Shown in pieces: positions 22,710 through 33,549 of a stretch of DNA of 64,000 nt. Position 1 is the first letter of the stretch, and every line of letters begins with the position of its first letter. Source of the stretch: Tolypeutes matacus (Eukaryota; Chordata; Mammalia; Cingulata; Chlamyphoridae); contig JAKSZT010017954.1 of assembly GCA_026826555.1 (NCBI GenBank), positions 7,038,556 to 7,102,555 of the forward strand. The letters are read 5' to 3'. The notes under the pieces are model-generated. The model did not search any database. It was not told where the DNA came from and saw nothing but the letters and a program-made list of their open reading frames with translations. The position numbers and the translations under genes were made by a program.

Positions 22710-23420
22710 ATAAATGAGACTGGGAAAGTCCACCCAGGCCCTGCTGTGGAAGCAGCGTCGTCTGTACAGGCTGAGTCATTTACTTGAGGTTTTTACCCTT
22801 TATTTAGGGTACATGAATGGTTTTTCAGATGTTGGTATTTGAAATGTATTGACCATAAATAAAACTTGAAGTGCTAATAACCATCCAAAAAGCCAGTCCC
22901 GTCTCTGCCAAATAACACCTTCATTTCCTGGAAGAAAAATTGGAACCTTCTCTTGCATTTCCACCAAGCATTTGTCTGAGGAACCAGATCAAAAGTCGAG
23001 GGCAGACAGCAGGGAGGCATATACCCAAAGCAGGGGTCGTGTGCCAGGTGGGAGCCATTGGCCCTTCCTACCTGTGCAAGCAGCCCACTGAAACGACTGC
23101 TCCTCCAAATGCTGGTCCCGGGTGGCAAGGACTGCATCACCCTCCCAGCCCACTGCAGGATGCGCTCTCCTTATCGCACCGCTGATGGCGCAGCCTGGGC
23201 AGCTGCATGCTGGGGGCTACATACAGGGCCTTTGTTGGAAAAATGGGTAGGCTCTGAGATAGGCCTTATCCCAAACGGGCACCTCTGCCCAGCCTTTCCC
23301 AGAGCCATGCTCGGGACATGGGCCCTATAGAAACAGAAAGGTCTTCAAGGAAGGAAAGGGAAATCCTAATTACTACCTGGGAAACAATCCCCTTTTCCAA
23401 ACCCAGTAGTTGACCTGGAG
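22710..23420. other. Unassigned intergenic stretch
   Basis: No gene or confident repeat. Overlapping frames of 80-90 residues on both strands (22874-23330) are uninformative. Confidence 0.4.
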
Positions 23421-23429
23421 GATGATGTG

Positions 23430-23660
23430 TGGGCAGTGATTCATTAGAAAGCTGTAATCCCTAATGTTCGAGCAAGAGTTATAACTGCAGCTCGGGGCTG
23501 GGAGAGAAACAGGGCTTCATAAATCACTCCTTTGGCACTGCTGCCTACATACTTTAGACCGGTAGCAATTTATCCCAAACGAAGAAATAATAATGTCGTT
23601 TTCCTCCAGCCTTTCCTGGGAGAAAGTTCAGTGATAGAAGGTAGGTAAGTATTTTAAAAA
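23430..23660. promoter_or_regulatory. Candidate conserved non-coding element
   Basis: Repeat-free, with 'ttcattagaaagctgtaatc' near 23440, 'agagttataactgcagctcg' near 23475 and 'acgaagaaataataatgtcg' near 23579. Inference from texture. Confidence 0.3.
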
Positions 23661-23669
23661 AATCTTTCT

Positions 23670-24430
23670 GGGCTATACCTCATTACAAGGCTGGTGTAAG
23701 TAAGTTTTCTTCCACCTTCCGCCCCTTGCCTTGTCAGCAGCAATGTGAGGATTTAGCAGTCAGAGGGCATAATGAGAAAGGTCTCCCAACTTTTTTCAGT
23801 TAGTTGTTTTGGATAAAGCAAAAGTTGATGTAATTTTTTCCCCTAAATATTGAGTCTTGAATCTAGTTGTGGTGGAGTGGTAGCTGTTTTTGCTCTTATC
23901 ACTTTCTAGTCTCTGCTCTTTTTCATCTGGAAGGTCTTTGGTAATTTTCAAACAAGTATTCCCATTTTACAGATAAGGGATAATAAGTTCTATGGAACAA
24001 TAAAGGGCTTTTTTCAGAGTAGTTGGTGGTTCCATGCACTCATTAGAATAAAGTTAGCACCTGTCTCAAATGGAACTGTAGAAGAATGAAGATATAAGTT
24101 GAATAGATGTTTATGTCTCATCCATCTAACAATCTTGACATGGCTATTCCTAGTTGACATGTGACTCTCCTCCATGTGGTCAGTGATTCAGGGACCCAGT
24201 TCTTTTCCTCTTGTGGCTTTGCCTTCTCCTAAGCCTCCTAGTCTTCTGGACCCAGATTATCTCTGCCTATGGGCCATTGCCAGTAACTAATCTTGTAGCC
24301 TTCTCTCGTTGCAAAGGGTATGGGGTGGCCAGAAAATGTGGTCCTTCACTGAGTAGTTGCTTCCTGGTGAAAATTCCATACTTTTAGGCTTATGAGTTTG
24401 GTAGATAATTAGTGATCATACTCTATCTTA
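23670..24430. other. Unassigned intergenic stretch
   Basis: Mostly featureless AT-rich DNA; 'attcccattttacagataag' near 23959 may be the remnant of a reverse MIR. Confidence 0.4.
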
Positions 24431-24431
24431 G

Positions 24432-24555
24432 AACGAGTTTTGTTGCCATTTTACCAATAGATATGTGCTCTTGGCTTAAGTCACACTGTCAATGGTAGAT
24501 GCTGGATTTGAATCCAAATACCAAAACTATAGTTTTCTTTTAACTGCTCCAAGGT
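24432..24555 (-). repeat. MIR fragment
   Basis: 'tgttgccattttaccaatag', 'taagtcacactgtcaatggt' and 'gctggatttgaatccaaata' match the reverse complement of MIR. Confidence 0.6.
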
Positions 24556-24559
24556 AGAT

Positions 24560-25765
24560 TAGTTAGGTTTGAGGGTAGGTAAATGGGGCCAGCTAAAGCA
24601 AGATGGACAGACTGGCATTCCACTCAGTTGTCTATTGCTCATGAAATAGAACAGATCTTAAAACACTGTCTTCAGTTTGAGAAAAGACAAAGACCCGTCG
24701 ATGCTTGTTGCCTTTTCATAATTCCAGACCTGCATCGGCCTTTCAGTCATTTGTACTTGTACCTCTAAAGCAAAAGCACAGTTTTGCATCAGGTTATTAT
24801 GTGGCCAACCATGTAATAAATACATTCATAAAAACATGTATTTAAGGTGGCCACTCATGTTGCACTTGCCCTTGAGTAAATACAGCTGTGGGACTCCATG
24901 GGCATTTTGTATGTTGTTAAACTTATAAAGTGATGAAACCTCACAATTTCTCTCCCCTTCTAGTTCCCTCTCTGTCTGAACAGCTGTACTGAAGTTTGTC
25001 AGCCATGCCCATTAGCTTTCACATGTAAAGATGTTCTTTTTATATTCAAATTTTGGTAATGTATTATTTAATCATTAAGCAGTTTACTAAGTGTATATTT
25101 GTGGCCATTGTTCTTTCTGAATGCCTAATCACCAATGGAAAACATTTGGAAACAAGTACTTTCTCCTAGAAATTGTGATTTCCAGTAGAGGGAGTGAGCA
25201 GTGTACCTTGCTGTTAAAAGCATTTTGTACTGGGAAGGCTGGGAAATGGCCACTGGCCTGGCAAGGGGGTGACATGGTTGCTCCTGCCTGAACCTGCCCT
25301 GATCCTAATTGAGGCCCAACCAAGAATACATTGAACTATGGGAAATTGCTGACATTCAACCATTTTTGACCTTCAAAGCAGCAGTTTCATTAGATTTAAA
25401 CAAACACTAAATTGGGTTTACGATGAGTCTTTTGTCCCTAAGGCTAGAGGGCGCCATTTTTGCCCACACTTCTGATATACAAAGGCCTCTGATACGGTCA
25501 TGTAGGGATTCCCCAGAACCAGCAGATTCCCAGATCTTTAATGTGATGGTTTTAGATCCAGCTACAAAAGTGCTCACATAGTGTGACCCCAAACCCATCA
25601 GCAGTACAAATAAGTATTCCCAGGATGCACATGGCTGACAGAGGAGAGGGGCAGTGTCAAGAAGAACTCCAAAGGGAGCTGTTGGCTTCGAAACAAGAGC
25701 TCACAGACCAGCAGGAGACACCCTGGTCAACAGAAGGCACCAAGAAGGGTATTTCATGAGAAATT
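24560..25765. other. Unassigned intergenic stretch
   Basis: No gene or confident repeat. A CTCF-like core ('agagggcgcc' near 25446) is present but its flanking half does not fit the consensus. Confidence 0.4.
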
Positions 25766-25769
25766 GGGA

Positions 25770-26000
25770 AGATAACATGGGGAGCTGAGAGCATAGGCTT
25801 TTGGGATCAGACTGCCTGGATTCAAATCATGGATCCACCTCTTACTAGCTGTGTGAGCTTAGGCAAGGCTCTTAACCTCTTTGTGCACCCGTTTCTTCAT
25901 CTGCCAAATGGGAACAATAATAATAATATAGTTTGGTGAAAGAATTAAATGAGTTAATATACATAAACTACCTAGAACTAAGTGATAGGTAAGTATGCTG
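25770..26000 (+). repeat. MIR SINE, near full length
   Basis: Excellent order of MIR motifs: 'agcataggcttttgggatca', 'gactgcctggattcaaatca', 'cttactagctgtgtgagctt', 'tcttcatctgccaaatggga', 'aattaaatgagttaatatac'. One of the best-preserved MIRs here. Confidence 0.9.
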
Positions 26001-26154
26001 TTTTTACACAGAGCTCAGAAACATGAATATGTTTGGCAAACAGAGAAGAACTCAGCATGCTGTATTGGAAGTAGAGAATCCAGTAGGTTCTGGAAGGTGA
26101 GACTTAGAAGGTCATAGGACAAGTGGAGATTTGGGCGTGCTTTCCACTGCTGGA

Positions 26155-26357
26155 AGTGGCCATTTGTGTATTTTCTTTGAAGAAATGCCTATCCAAGTCC
26201 TTTGCCCATTTTTTAATTGGGTCGTTTGGTCTTTTTGTTGTTGAGTTGTAGGGTTTTCTCTATAGATTCTGGATATTAAACCCTTATTGAAGATGTGGTT
26301 TCCACATATTTTCTCCCATTCTGTAGGTTGTCTTTTTGCACCTGTTTTTGCCGCGGT
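26155..26357 (-). repeat. L1 ORF2-region fragment, antisense
   Basis: 'cctttgcccattttttaatt', 'ttgttgttgagttgtagggt', 'attctggatattaaaccctt' and 'atattttctcccattctgta' are the reverse complement of a well-known L1 segment. Less diverged than the copy at 3640-4420. Confidence 0.85.
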
Positions 26358-26599
26358 CTTTTCGATGGTGCGAGGTGTATCCTAGGGCTGATTGTGTTTC
26401 TGGGAGCAGGAAGCTTTCACTGAAGGGTTAAGCCAGCAGGATAGCAGCACTCGCAGCACCTCAGAAAGAATAAACAATGATGTTCTTGGAGGGAGCAGGG
26501 AGCTGGTTGCTTTTGCTGAGTTCCAGTACCGTCTTCCATATAAAAAGAATTTTTTAAAGTAGTTCCCTTCCCCCCTCTCTCTGCCTTCCCACAACACAC

Positions 26600-27260
26600 C
26601 TTGTACTAAATACATTTTTCAGGCCTGACTTTGTGCAAACACAATGTTGTTCTGCAAGCATTAAAAGGCAATTTAGCACTCAAAGGAGTAAAAGCTCATG
26701 TTAAATTGAAGCCTACACTTGGCATCAACATTAAAAATTGACAGAACACCCTGCACATTAACTGCACCAGGACTTCGTAATTAGCATTTAAAAGTAAAAC
26801 ATCATTTCCTTACTGTTTCCTACTTACTCATTTATAATGCATTTATTATAATACAGATGTGAGCAGGAGGCTTCCTACCATCATCAGTGAATGAAAAATA
26901 TACCTGTGCTAAGAATGAAACGGGGATTTATTAATCCAGCCTAAAAAGCAAAACCAATAAAGAAGGCTCTCACTGGGCAGATTTCAGAGCTTCGTGCTAC
27001 ACTTTGGAAGATTGACACAAGGTCCCCAAAGAAATCACCTTCACTTTTCTTTTCCTTTTCTTAGCCTTTCACTAACAAATCCTGGGCAGAAAATCCAGCC
27101 AGGCTTAAGCCAGGTGCAGGCTTGCGTTTAAAATCGATCAGCTGGCAGGTTACCAAACAAATGTGGAAAATTGCTCGTTGGCACATTTCTGATGCTTTTC
27201 CAAAACTTTGGTCTGACTGGAATCCAGTTTTACAATTTGGAGTGAAATTCTGCTAACTTA
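26600..27260. promoter_or_regulatory. Candidate conserved non-coding element (strongest upstream block)
   Basis: A long repeat-free run with many TAAT/ATTA cores and a low density of simple sequence: 'caatttagcactcaaaggag' near 26669, 'ttcgtaattagcatttaaaa' near 26774, 'aaatcgatcagctggcaggt' near 27131. Of all upstream stretches this looks most like an enhancer under constraint. Inference only. Confidence 0.4.
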
Positions 27261-27449
27261 CCACAGATGCCTGAGTTTGTAAATGAGGACACCTGTTCAT
27301 GACACCTTTAGGCTCCTGCTTAAATCTGGATTTTTTGTATTCAGCATGATCAAATTTACAAAATCTGAATGTAGTCCAAATCTGGTCTTATTTTCTTCCT
27401 GCATAGCTCATAGTGTGCCACCATGGCCGTTTCTGCATGTCTCTGCCCC

Positions 27450-27632
27450 CTCTGAGCGTGCTTGGTGGTACTTCTTAGAGCTCAGCCTGCCTCTGAATCA
27501 CTGGGCTTCTTGCTAAAATGCAGATTCAGACTCAGCAGCTCTAGGGGAGGGGGACCTGGGATCCTACATTTCAAACAAGCTCTGGGGTGACACCAGCGCT
27601 GCTGGTCCCTGGACCACACTTTGAATAGCAAG
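27450..27632 (+). mobile_element. MER5-type hAT transposon, 5'-truncated
   Basis: 'ctgaatcactgggcttcttg', 'ctaaaatgcagattcagact' and 'ggtccctggaccacactttg' match MER5A; the left terminus is degraded. Confidence 0.75.
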
Positions 27633-27639
27633 GTTGTAC

Positions 27640-28695
27640 AGAGACTCCACAATCAGTTTTCAGTTGTTGAATTCAGATCAGCAAATGTGGAGGATCTCAA
27701 TGTGCCAGATCCCTGTGGTAAACCCATGGAGGAGACGAGTGTGGTTCTTGCCCTCAGTGCTCTCGAAACATCTGAGAACTCGTTTTCTTTCTCAGGCTTC
27801 GCCTGCCAGACCTCATTTGTAATGGGATTGGGAAGTCCTTTCCCTGGTGTGATCTGGAGATCCTGAGAGGCATGTTCGGCTCTAACAGCCCTCCCTGACT
27901 GTCCCCAAGTGGCCTCAAGTTCCCAGGCTGGAATCCCAGGGAGGGGCACTATAAGTTTATCAGGTTTGCCAGTTGACAAATATAATTTCTGAGCTGAAAG
28001 GCTAGTCTGGGTGAATGCATGACATAAGGGTGTTAAAAGTGGAAGAGAATTCTGAAAATAGACTTGACTCTTGGCCTTTCACGGTGCCAAGGGCCTGTGG
28101 AATGCCTCAGCCCTGGAGGATTCGGGCAGTGAAGCACATATCCCTGGGGAGGGACTGGTGGCAGGGGGGACAACAGAGGGGGAGAGGTAGGCGCCTCCCA
28201 GAGCCAGGTTCCTGAGGAACCAATTTGGCACCTGCTTTATGGCAATCCCTTGAAGGCAAAGAGAAAAAATTGGCTTTGCTGCAGGTACAGGAATATTCTG
28301 AATAAGCATGCCTCTTGTATTTTCTTTTCATCATTTTAATGATTTAAAAAATTCTAAAAATGTATTCATGCCCCTGCATGACTTGACACTGCTCCTGTCT
28401 CACTAAGAGCCATGGGCTAAAACACACCCCAACAGCAGCCAGGGGTGAGGCTTATTGTCTGAGAGGTGAGGACTGGAGCCCAGATCCCTGGGTTGGGCTC
28501 TCCTGTAAGCCCGGCAGGGCCTGGAGGGCGGCCGTGTATAGTTGGCAGGTTAGATCCTTGGGTGTGTGTGGGAACAGAATCCTGATTTTAATTACATCCC
28601 CTCTGGTTATTCAGATTATATACTTCTAAGGCTCTTGTTTGCACGGCTTTCTTCTACTTGTAGAGTTCAACAGAGAAAATGCCTGCACTCTGTTT
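27640..28695. other. Unassigned intergenic stretch
   Basis: No gene is visible. Frames at 27621-27979 on both strands overlap each other and share no recognisable domain. Confidence 0.4.
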
Positions 28696-28699
28696 ACAG

Positions 28700-28860
28700 G
28701 GATCATAGGAGCAGAGAATTTTAGAGCTGAAAGGAACTTAAATTTATCTGATCCAACCGTCAACTTTTAGATGAGGAAACCGAGACTCAGGGAGATTTAC
28801 GTGATTTGCCCAAGGTTCCACAATTCGGATTAGAACCCGGTCTTCTAGCAAAAGGACAAA
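28700..28860 (-). repeat. MIR3 SINE
   Basis: Reverse-complement MIR3: 'aattttagagctgaaaggaa' and 'atctgatccaaccgtcaact' from the tail, then 'gatgaggaaaccgagactca' and 'tttgcccaaggttccacaat' from the core. Confidence 0.85.
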
Positions 28861-28879
28861 TGTTGTACGATTCCTTTTT

Positions 28880-29132
28880 TCTATGAAATATCTAGTATAA
28901 GTAAATCCATAGCGACAGAAAGTAGTTAGGGAGTGGGGAGGGGGGCAATGGGGAGTTACTGCTTAATGGGTACAGGCTTTCTGTTTTTGGTGATGAAAAA
29001 GTTTTGGTAATGGAGGGAGGTGATATAGCACCACATTGTAAATGTCATTAATGCCACTGAATTGTACACTTAAAATGGCTAAAATGGCAATTTTTTAATG
29101 GTAGCTAAATGTACCACCATAAAAAAACAAAT
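28880..29132 (+). repeat. L1M 3' untranslated end
   Basis: 'caatggggagttactgctta', 'gatgaaaaagttttggtaat', 'aatgccactgaattgtacac' and 'ttaaaatggctaaaatggca', ending in an A-rich tail, are diagnostic of L1 3' ends. The copy is severely 5'-truncated. Confidence 0.9.
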
Positions 29133-29139
29133 CCAGGAC

Positions 29140-30130
29140 TCCTAACTCTCTTTATTTTGCACATGATACCATCCTACAGATAAGGTGTCCTTTTCATATT
29201 TTCTCCATTGTTTAATAAAATTCACAATCAGATTTAGACAATTCCTGTTCCTCCTTTGAGTGTCAAGGTCATTGCGTGAATAGCCGTAATGACAGCATTT
29301 TCTCTGTGGTTCTTCCTTGATTCTTCTTTGGTACAAGAGTGCTGAGGATGCTTCAGCATTGCAGTGGGCAGAGGAGTGAGCACAATTAGCAGATTCAGAC
29401 AGACGCACAAAGCTTCTCACGCAGATTAGTGGGGAGGTGCCTTTTGGAAGCAAAGCAGCCAGGGGCACCGAGGCACTTAAGAACTGGAAGTGTAAAAAGA
29501 ATACAGTTGCACACTTGTAGAGTGGCCAGGGGGAGCCTTTTTTTTTTTTCCACACAAAACAAAGGTTTTGTGCTAAAACCATGAAGTCGTATTCACTGTA
29601 CTTGTACCTCAAGTCTGCCTCCTCCCTGCCACGCTGATGATTTCCCGGCCTCTCTAGACTCTTTGTTATTGTCTGAGGACCTCCTCTCACAAACACTTAT
29701 TTAATAATGGCACTTTGGCTTTTTAATATTTTATTTGATTTCTGTTTTATGGTATTTTTAATTGAACCCTGTTTTAATTGCCTTTTCTGCACACCAAGTG
29801 CCTGGGTGGGGAAGGAAGGCTTTATAAATGAAATGATTATTATTACTTCCTTTCTTTCTGCTCTGTCTTAATCAAATTATAATTGATTCCATCCACATAT
29901 AAGCCCTGCTCCCCATGTGCATGTGTCAGAAAACAGCAAGTGTTGAGTAAGAAGGCTGAAAATTTTAATCTGAGAACAAAATTTGTCACCATTATTACAG
30001 AATGAGGGAAGGAAATGGAGGCTAAGTACTTGCTGTCAGGTTGAGCCATCAAAGCAAAGGGAACCTCTTCAGACCCCTATCTACAGAGTACGTGTAGTTG
30101 TACGTGATTCCGGGCTACCCAGCCCACAGG
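29140..30130. other. Unassigned intergenic stretch with a 184-codon frame
   Basis: The minus-strand frame at 29142-29696 has a Lys-rich stretch coded by a T run and no recognisable domain, so I do not call it a gene. The right half (29690-29900) is AT-rich with several TAAT cores and could be regulatory. Confidence 0.4.
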
Positions 30131-30134
30131 CTGG

Positions 30135-30225
30135 CAAGGTTTCATAGACCCGAGAGCTAGAAGTGATCTAAGAGAGACATTCGGTCTCTCCCCTGTGTCC
30201 AGTCACAGCCCAAGGCAGATAACAG
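30135..30225 (-). repeat. Possible MIR3 tail fragment
   Basis: 'tagacccgagagctagaagt' followed by 'gatctaagagagacattcgg' resembles the inverted MIR3 tail, but the copy is short and diverged. Confidence 0.4.
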
Positions 30226-30409
30226 TTTATCATGCACCTGCTGGGCTGTAGCCTAATAAGGACACTTCCTTTAGAGCTTTGCAGATTCTCAAGAGCAGTG
30301 CCCTAAGGATAAGAGAGTAAACAGCCCCCACTCCCTTAAACTTCTGCCCCTCCTCTACCCTCTGCCCCTTTACCCTGTTAAAAAAAATCTGACCCGTTTG
30401 TTTTATTCC

Positions 30410-30715
30410 CGGCTACTGATTGCAGGGTGATTGCAGCCACCCTAAAGGGGCCTTAGCAGAGAATCACAAAACAAATGCAGCTCACACAGAGATGCTCTTG
30501 GCCTTGCTTCCTCCTCAAAGGTGTGTTCAGCGGGCAGCCATTCATCAGGCTAGATAAAATGACTTGTCTTTAATGGTCGAAGGGGAAGATTGTCAATCCT
30601 GGGTAATTGCTTCAAGAGAGGAAAATTAGCCTTTTAAAGGATGACCCTAGTCCTTAATAATACCTTCCTCTCCTTGGGACCTGCTAAAATACAGTTCTTT
30701 ATTTCAAAGGCAATA
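30410..30715. promoter_or_regulatory. Candidate conserved non-coding element
   Basis: Repeat-free, with 'ggctactgattgcagggtga' near 30411, 'gctagataaaatgacttgtc' near 30549 and 'tgtcaatcctgggtaattgc' near 30591. It combines TGATTG/PBX-like, GATA-like and TAAT-like cores. Inference only. Confidence 0.35.
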
Positions 30716-30717
30716 AA

Positions 30718-30835
30718 AATGTGTTTGAGTTCCTACTATGTACTATATCCCAGCACTGGGTAGGCTCTGCAGGGCAAGCAAGGCAAATAAAATTGTTTTC
30801 TTCCCTGGTCCCCCCTTCATTTTACCAAAGATACT
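30718..30835 (-). repeat. L2 3' end, antisense
   Basis: 'gagttcctactatgtactat' and 'cccagcactgggtaggctct' match the inverted L2 terminus. Confidence 0.6.
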
Positions 30836-30929
30836 AACACATTTTGAGGGCCTCCTGTCCACTAGACCATGAGACCATGCACAACAGTTTCCTCTTGTCA
30901 GCCTGGGGCATCGCAAATAAAAATCCCCC

Positions 30930-31065
30930 CATGGCTGATGAGGGAGCTGTATTCAAACGGGTTAAAAAACTTGCCCCAGACCCAGACAGCTTTGCTGGGG
31001 TAGAAGCAAAATTTGAAAGCCAGTTTTTCTCTAACCTGTCCCTTATTATTGTCACCTTGGCAGGA
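30930..31065 (-). repeat. MIR-like fragment
   Basis: 'ggttaaaaaacttgccccag' followed by 'acccagacagctttgctggg' and 'gtagaagcaaaatttgaaag' fit the reverse complement of the MIR core at high divergence. The 83-residue plus-strand frame over it is incidental. Confidence 0.45.
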
Positions 31066-31379
31066 AGTAGGCTTGTCCTACTTGCCTTTACTTAGGTGAA
31101 AGGAGAGAGTGGAAGACACTGGGCTAGAAGGAGAGAAATCAGGGTTCCAAAAATATCCCAACAGGCTGAGGACCCAAATGAAAGCCACAGCAGTGAGAAT
31201 GGCACGGAGGAAATGAACAGAGGCATGGGGAGCAGAGCATCCTTAGGATTTGGTGAATTTGTTTTGGAGGCAGGAGCGGGGAAGCTGGGTTAGGTGAGAG
31301 CAGTTATCGTCAGGAGGAAATGCCTATGAGTGCATTTTCAGAAATGTTGATTTTTGAAGTGGCAAAAGAAGATTCAGTG

Positions 31380-31765
31380 CTACTGTCCAACAAACGAGTA
31401 GAAATATGAATGCAGGAAAAATGTGGGGCTGAAGATGTGAGAGTCATCTGCTTAGAAATTCTGGTGGAAGCTTGTGAGAGAAAGTTCCCACCTCCTTCTT
31501 TCTAAACATTGAAGGGGGACCTTGAAGAATCCCAATATTAAAGGATAAGAGAATCAAGAAAAGGCAACCTCACCTAGAGAAATGAGGACAGTAATAGTTC
31601 ATTGTCATGGAAGCCCAGTAGAAAAGAGAGAAAGAGTCAGCAAATTCTGCAGAGAGACAGAAAAGGCCATTGGATTTGCTAATGACAAGGTCCTTGGTCA
31701 GAGACCTGTTCACCCCATAAAACGTTAAAGGTCAGTGACACCCTCTTCTGACTTACTAACTTATT
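31380..31765 (-). repeat. L2/CR1-clade LINE reverse-transcriptase remnant, antisense
   Basis: Reverse complement of the LINE coding region also seen at 4690-5540 and 37190-37700. Landmarks are 'gagagtcatctgcttagaaa', 'gaagaatcccaatattaaag', 'aattctgcagagagacagaa' and 'ggccattggatttgctaatg'. No intact frame remains. Confidence 0.6.
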
Positions 31766-32189
31766 GAAAAGTGTAACACACTGTTTTTAAAAGTGGAAGG
31801 AATGAGGGAAGACCCTAATTCAGTGAAAACAACCCTACGTTGGCATTTATAGAATGGTGAAATAGAAAAATTGGGTGGGGAGCTCAGCCTCATAGAAGGG
31901 CAGTTGCTTGATTGGGTCAGCCCAGTCTAGAAACCCAGAGGTGATCATGCTAATCAGACTCAAGGGAAATTGATTAAATTGTAACACAAACCTTCTTGTT
32001 TACAGTGAGAAATAGAACCACCAGTCCCAACCAGAATAATTTATATTCTGCAATAATTTATATGCACTTGTTGGCATTTGTCTCCTGAAGAATAATCCCC
32101 AAGGAAACCAGATTAGACTCAGAAGGTTACTTGGTGAACAGGGACTGTAAGAACAAAGGATATTGGCAGAATTGCCCGCTCTGTCTTGT

Positions 32190-32390
32190 TTGAATCCCCA
32201 ATTCTCTGCAGTGACTTTTATTATTACCCTTGTAACACTGTATTACACTTTTTTGATCATATCTCTGTCGCTATACTGGACTCTGAGCTCTCTGAGCCTA
32301 TGTCGTACTCATCTTTGAATGCTGATACAAAGTATTCTGTGTCACAAATTAGACATTGAATAGATAGTTATTGGATGGATGGATGGAGCC
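32190..32390 (+). repeat. L2 3' end
   Basis: Contains 'gtaacactgtattacacttt', 'ctggactctgagctctctga' and a tail leading into a short (GGAT)n run near 32372-32386, as in L2 3' ends. Confidence 0.55.
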
Positions 32391-32679
32391 TCATATAGAA
32401 AGATGGGTGGATGGACAGATGAGAAGGTGATTTGATTTGATTATAGTCGTCTTCATCCTCATCACATTTGGATCATGACTCACTGAGATTACTCAAGTCA
32501 CTGAGATTGAATGGAGTTCTAGATCTCTTCAGCCCTGCATTTACAGGCCATTTTGGGGCTGTTCTGCAGGTGGCCAGTCTCATTCTTCACATTTTAATAT
32601 TTTTCATTGGAATTTTTCTCTAACAAAATAACCTCCTCTCAAGGTTCTGGAGGCACCATGTTGAACAGTGATAACAATG

Positions 32680-32870
32680 ACACCCAGCATTTATACAGCC
32701 TTTTGGAATTTAAGTCATGCTTTTTAAATATCTGTTTAAGTGTAATGCTCACAGAAACCCCAAGAGGAGTGGGTCTTAGAAACCCCACTCTACCGATGGG
32801 CCCAGTGCAGTGAAGTGATAAGCAGGAGCAGGACCAAGACAGGACTTTGGGCTCCAGTTCTCGTGTTTAT
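32680..32870 (-). repeat. MIR fragment
   Basis: 'cagcatttatacagcctttt', 'gctcacagaaaccccaagag', 'ccactctaccgatgggccca' and 'gactttgggctccagttctc' follow the inverted MIR order. Confidence 0.6.
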
Positions 32871-32965
32871 GAACCCTACCATAAAACATGTCTCTGCTAT
32901 ACCCCCTGGGTGTAGCGCCGTGGTTGACAGGGGTTGCAAGTGACCTGCTCACTTGTCCCCAACCC

Positions 32966-33212
32966 TTTTTTTTTTTTTTTTAAGAATTTATTGAAGTATT
33001 CATACATAAACATACATAAACTATAAGTGTTCAGTAAACATCATGAACTAACATCAAAACAAACATGCATAACATCATGCAGGGCTCCCACACATCACGC
33101 CCCCCAAAACACCCTGCATTGTTGTGAAACATTTGTTAATAAATCATGAAAGAGCATCGTCAAAGTATTGCTACTAACTATAGTCCGTATCTTCCTCCCT
33201 TATACATTTTTT
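32966..33212 (-). repeat. Antisense poly-A retroposon, L1-like 3' end
   Basis: Starts with about 16 T residues (an inverted poly-A tail), then 'taagaatttattgaagtatt', the inverted form of a terminus ending in an AATAAA signal. The sequence further in does not match an L1 3' end I can name, and it is probably a lineage-specific L1 tail. Confidence 0.55.
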
Positions 33213-33545
33213 TAAGAATGTATTTATTTATTTACCTTTATCTATTTTCACTCTCTCCCCCCCACCCCCCGTTTTTGCTGTTTCTGTGTCCATTCGCTGG
33301 GCAACTCTGTGTCCATTTCCTGCCCTCTCTTCTCATCCTTCTCCTCCTGTCTTCACTGGGATTCGATTCTCGGAATCTCTGATATGGGAGAGAGGCATCC
33401 TACCACCTGCGCCACCTTAGTTCCTGGTTTTTCGGTGCATCTTGTCTTGGCTCTCCCTTGTGTCACTCTCCTGTTACATCATTATCTTGCTACATGGCTC
33501 GAGGGGCCTGGTGGCTCACCCACTTGCAGGGCCTCTCACTTTTCC
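33213..33545 (-). mobile_element. DAS-III-like SINE, composite or truncated, antisense
   Basis: 'gaatgtatttatttatttac' is the inverted A/T-rich tail. Next come 'gtttctgtgtccattcgctg' and 'gggattcgattctcggaatc' (inverted B box), then 'ctaccacctgcgccacctta' (inverted tRNA-like head). The part after 33430 ('catcattatcttgctacatg') resembles the body of a second, truncated copy, so this may be two joined insertions. Confidence 0.65.
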
Positions 33546-33549
33546 CCTT

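Noticed and set aside
25446..25455. CTCF-like core 'agagggcgcc'
   Set aside because: The other half of the motif does not fit the consensus; not enough for a call.
29142..29696. 184-codon minus-strand frame
   Set aside because: No domain, a Lys run coded by a T tract, no splice sites or promoter nearby.
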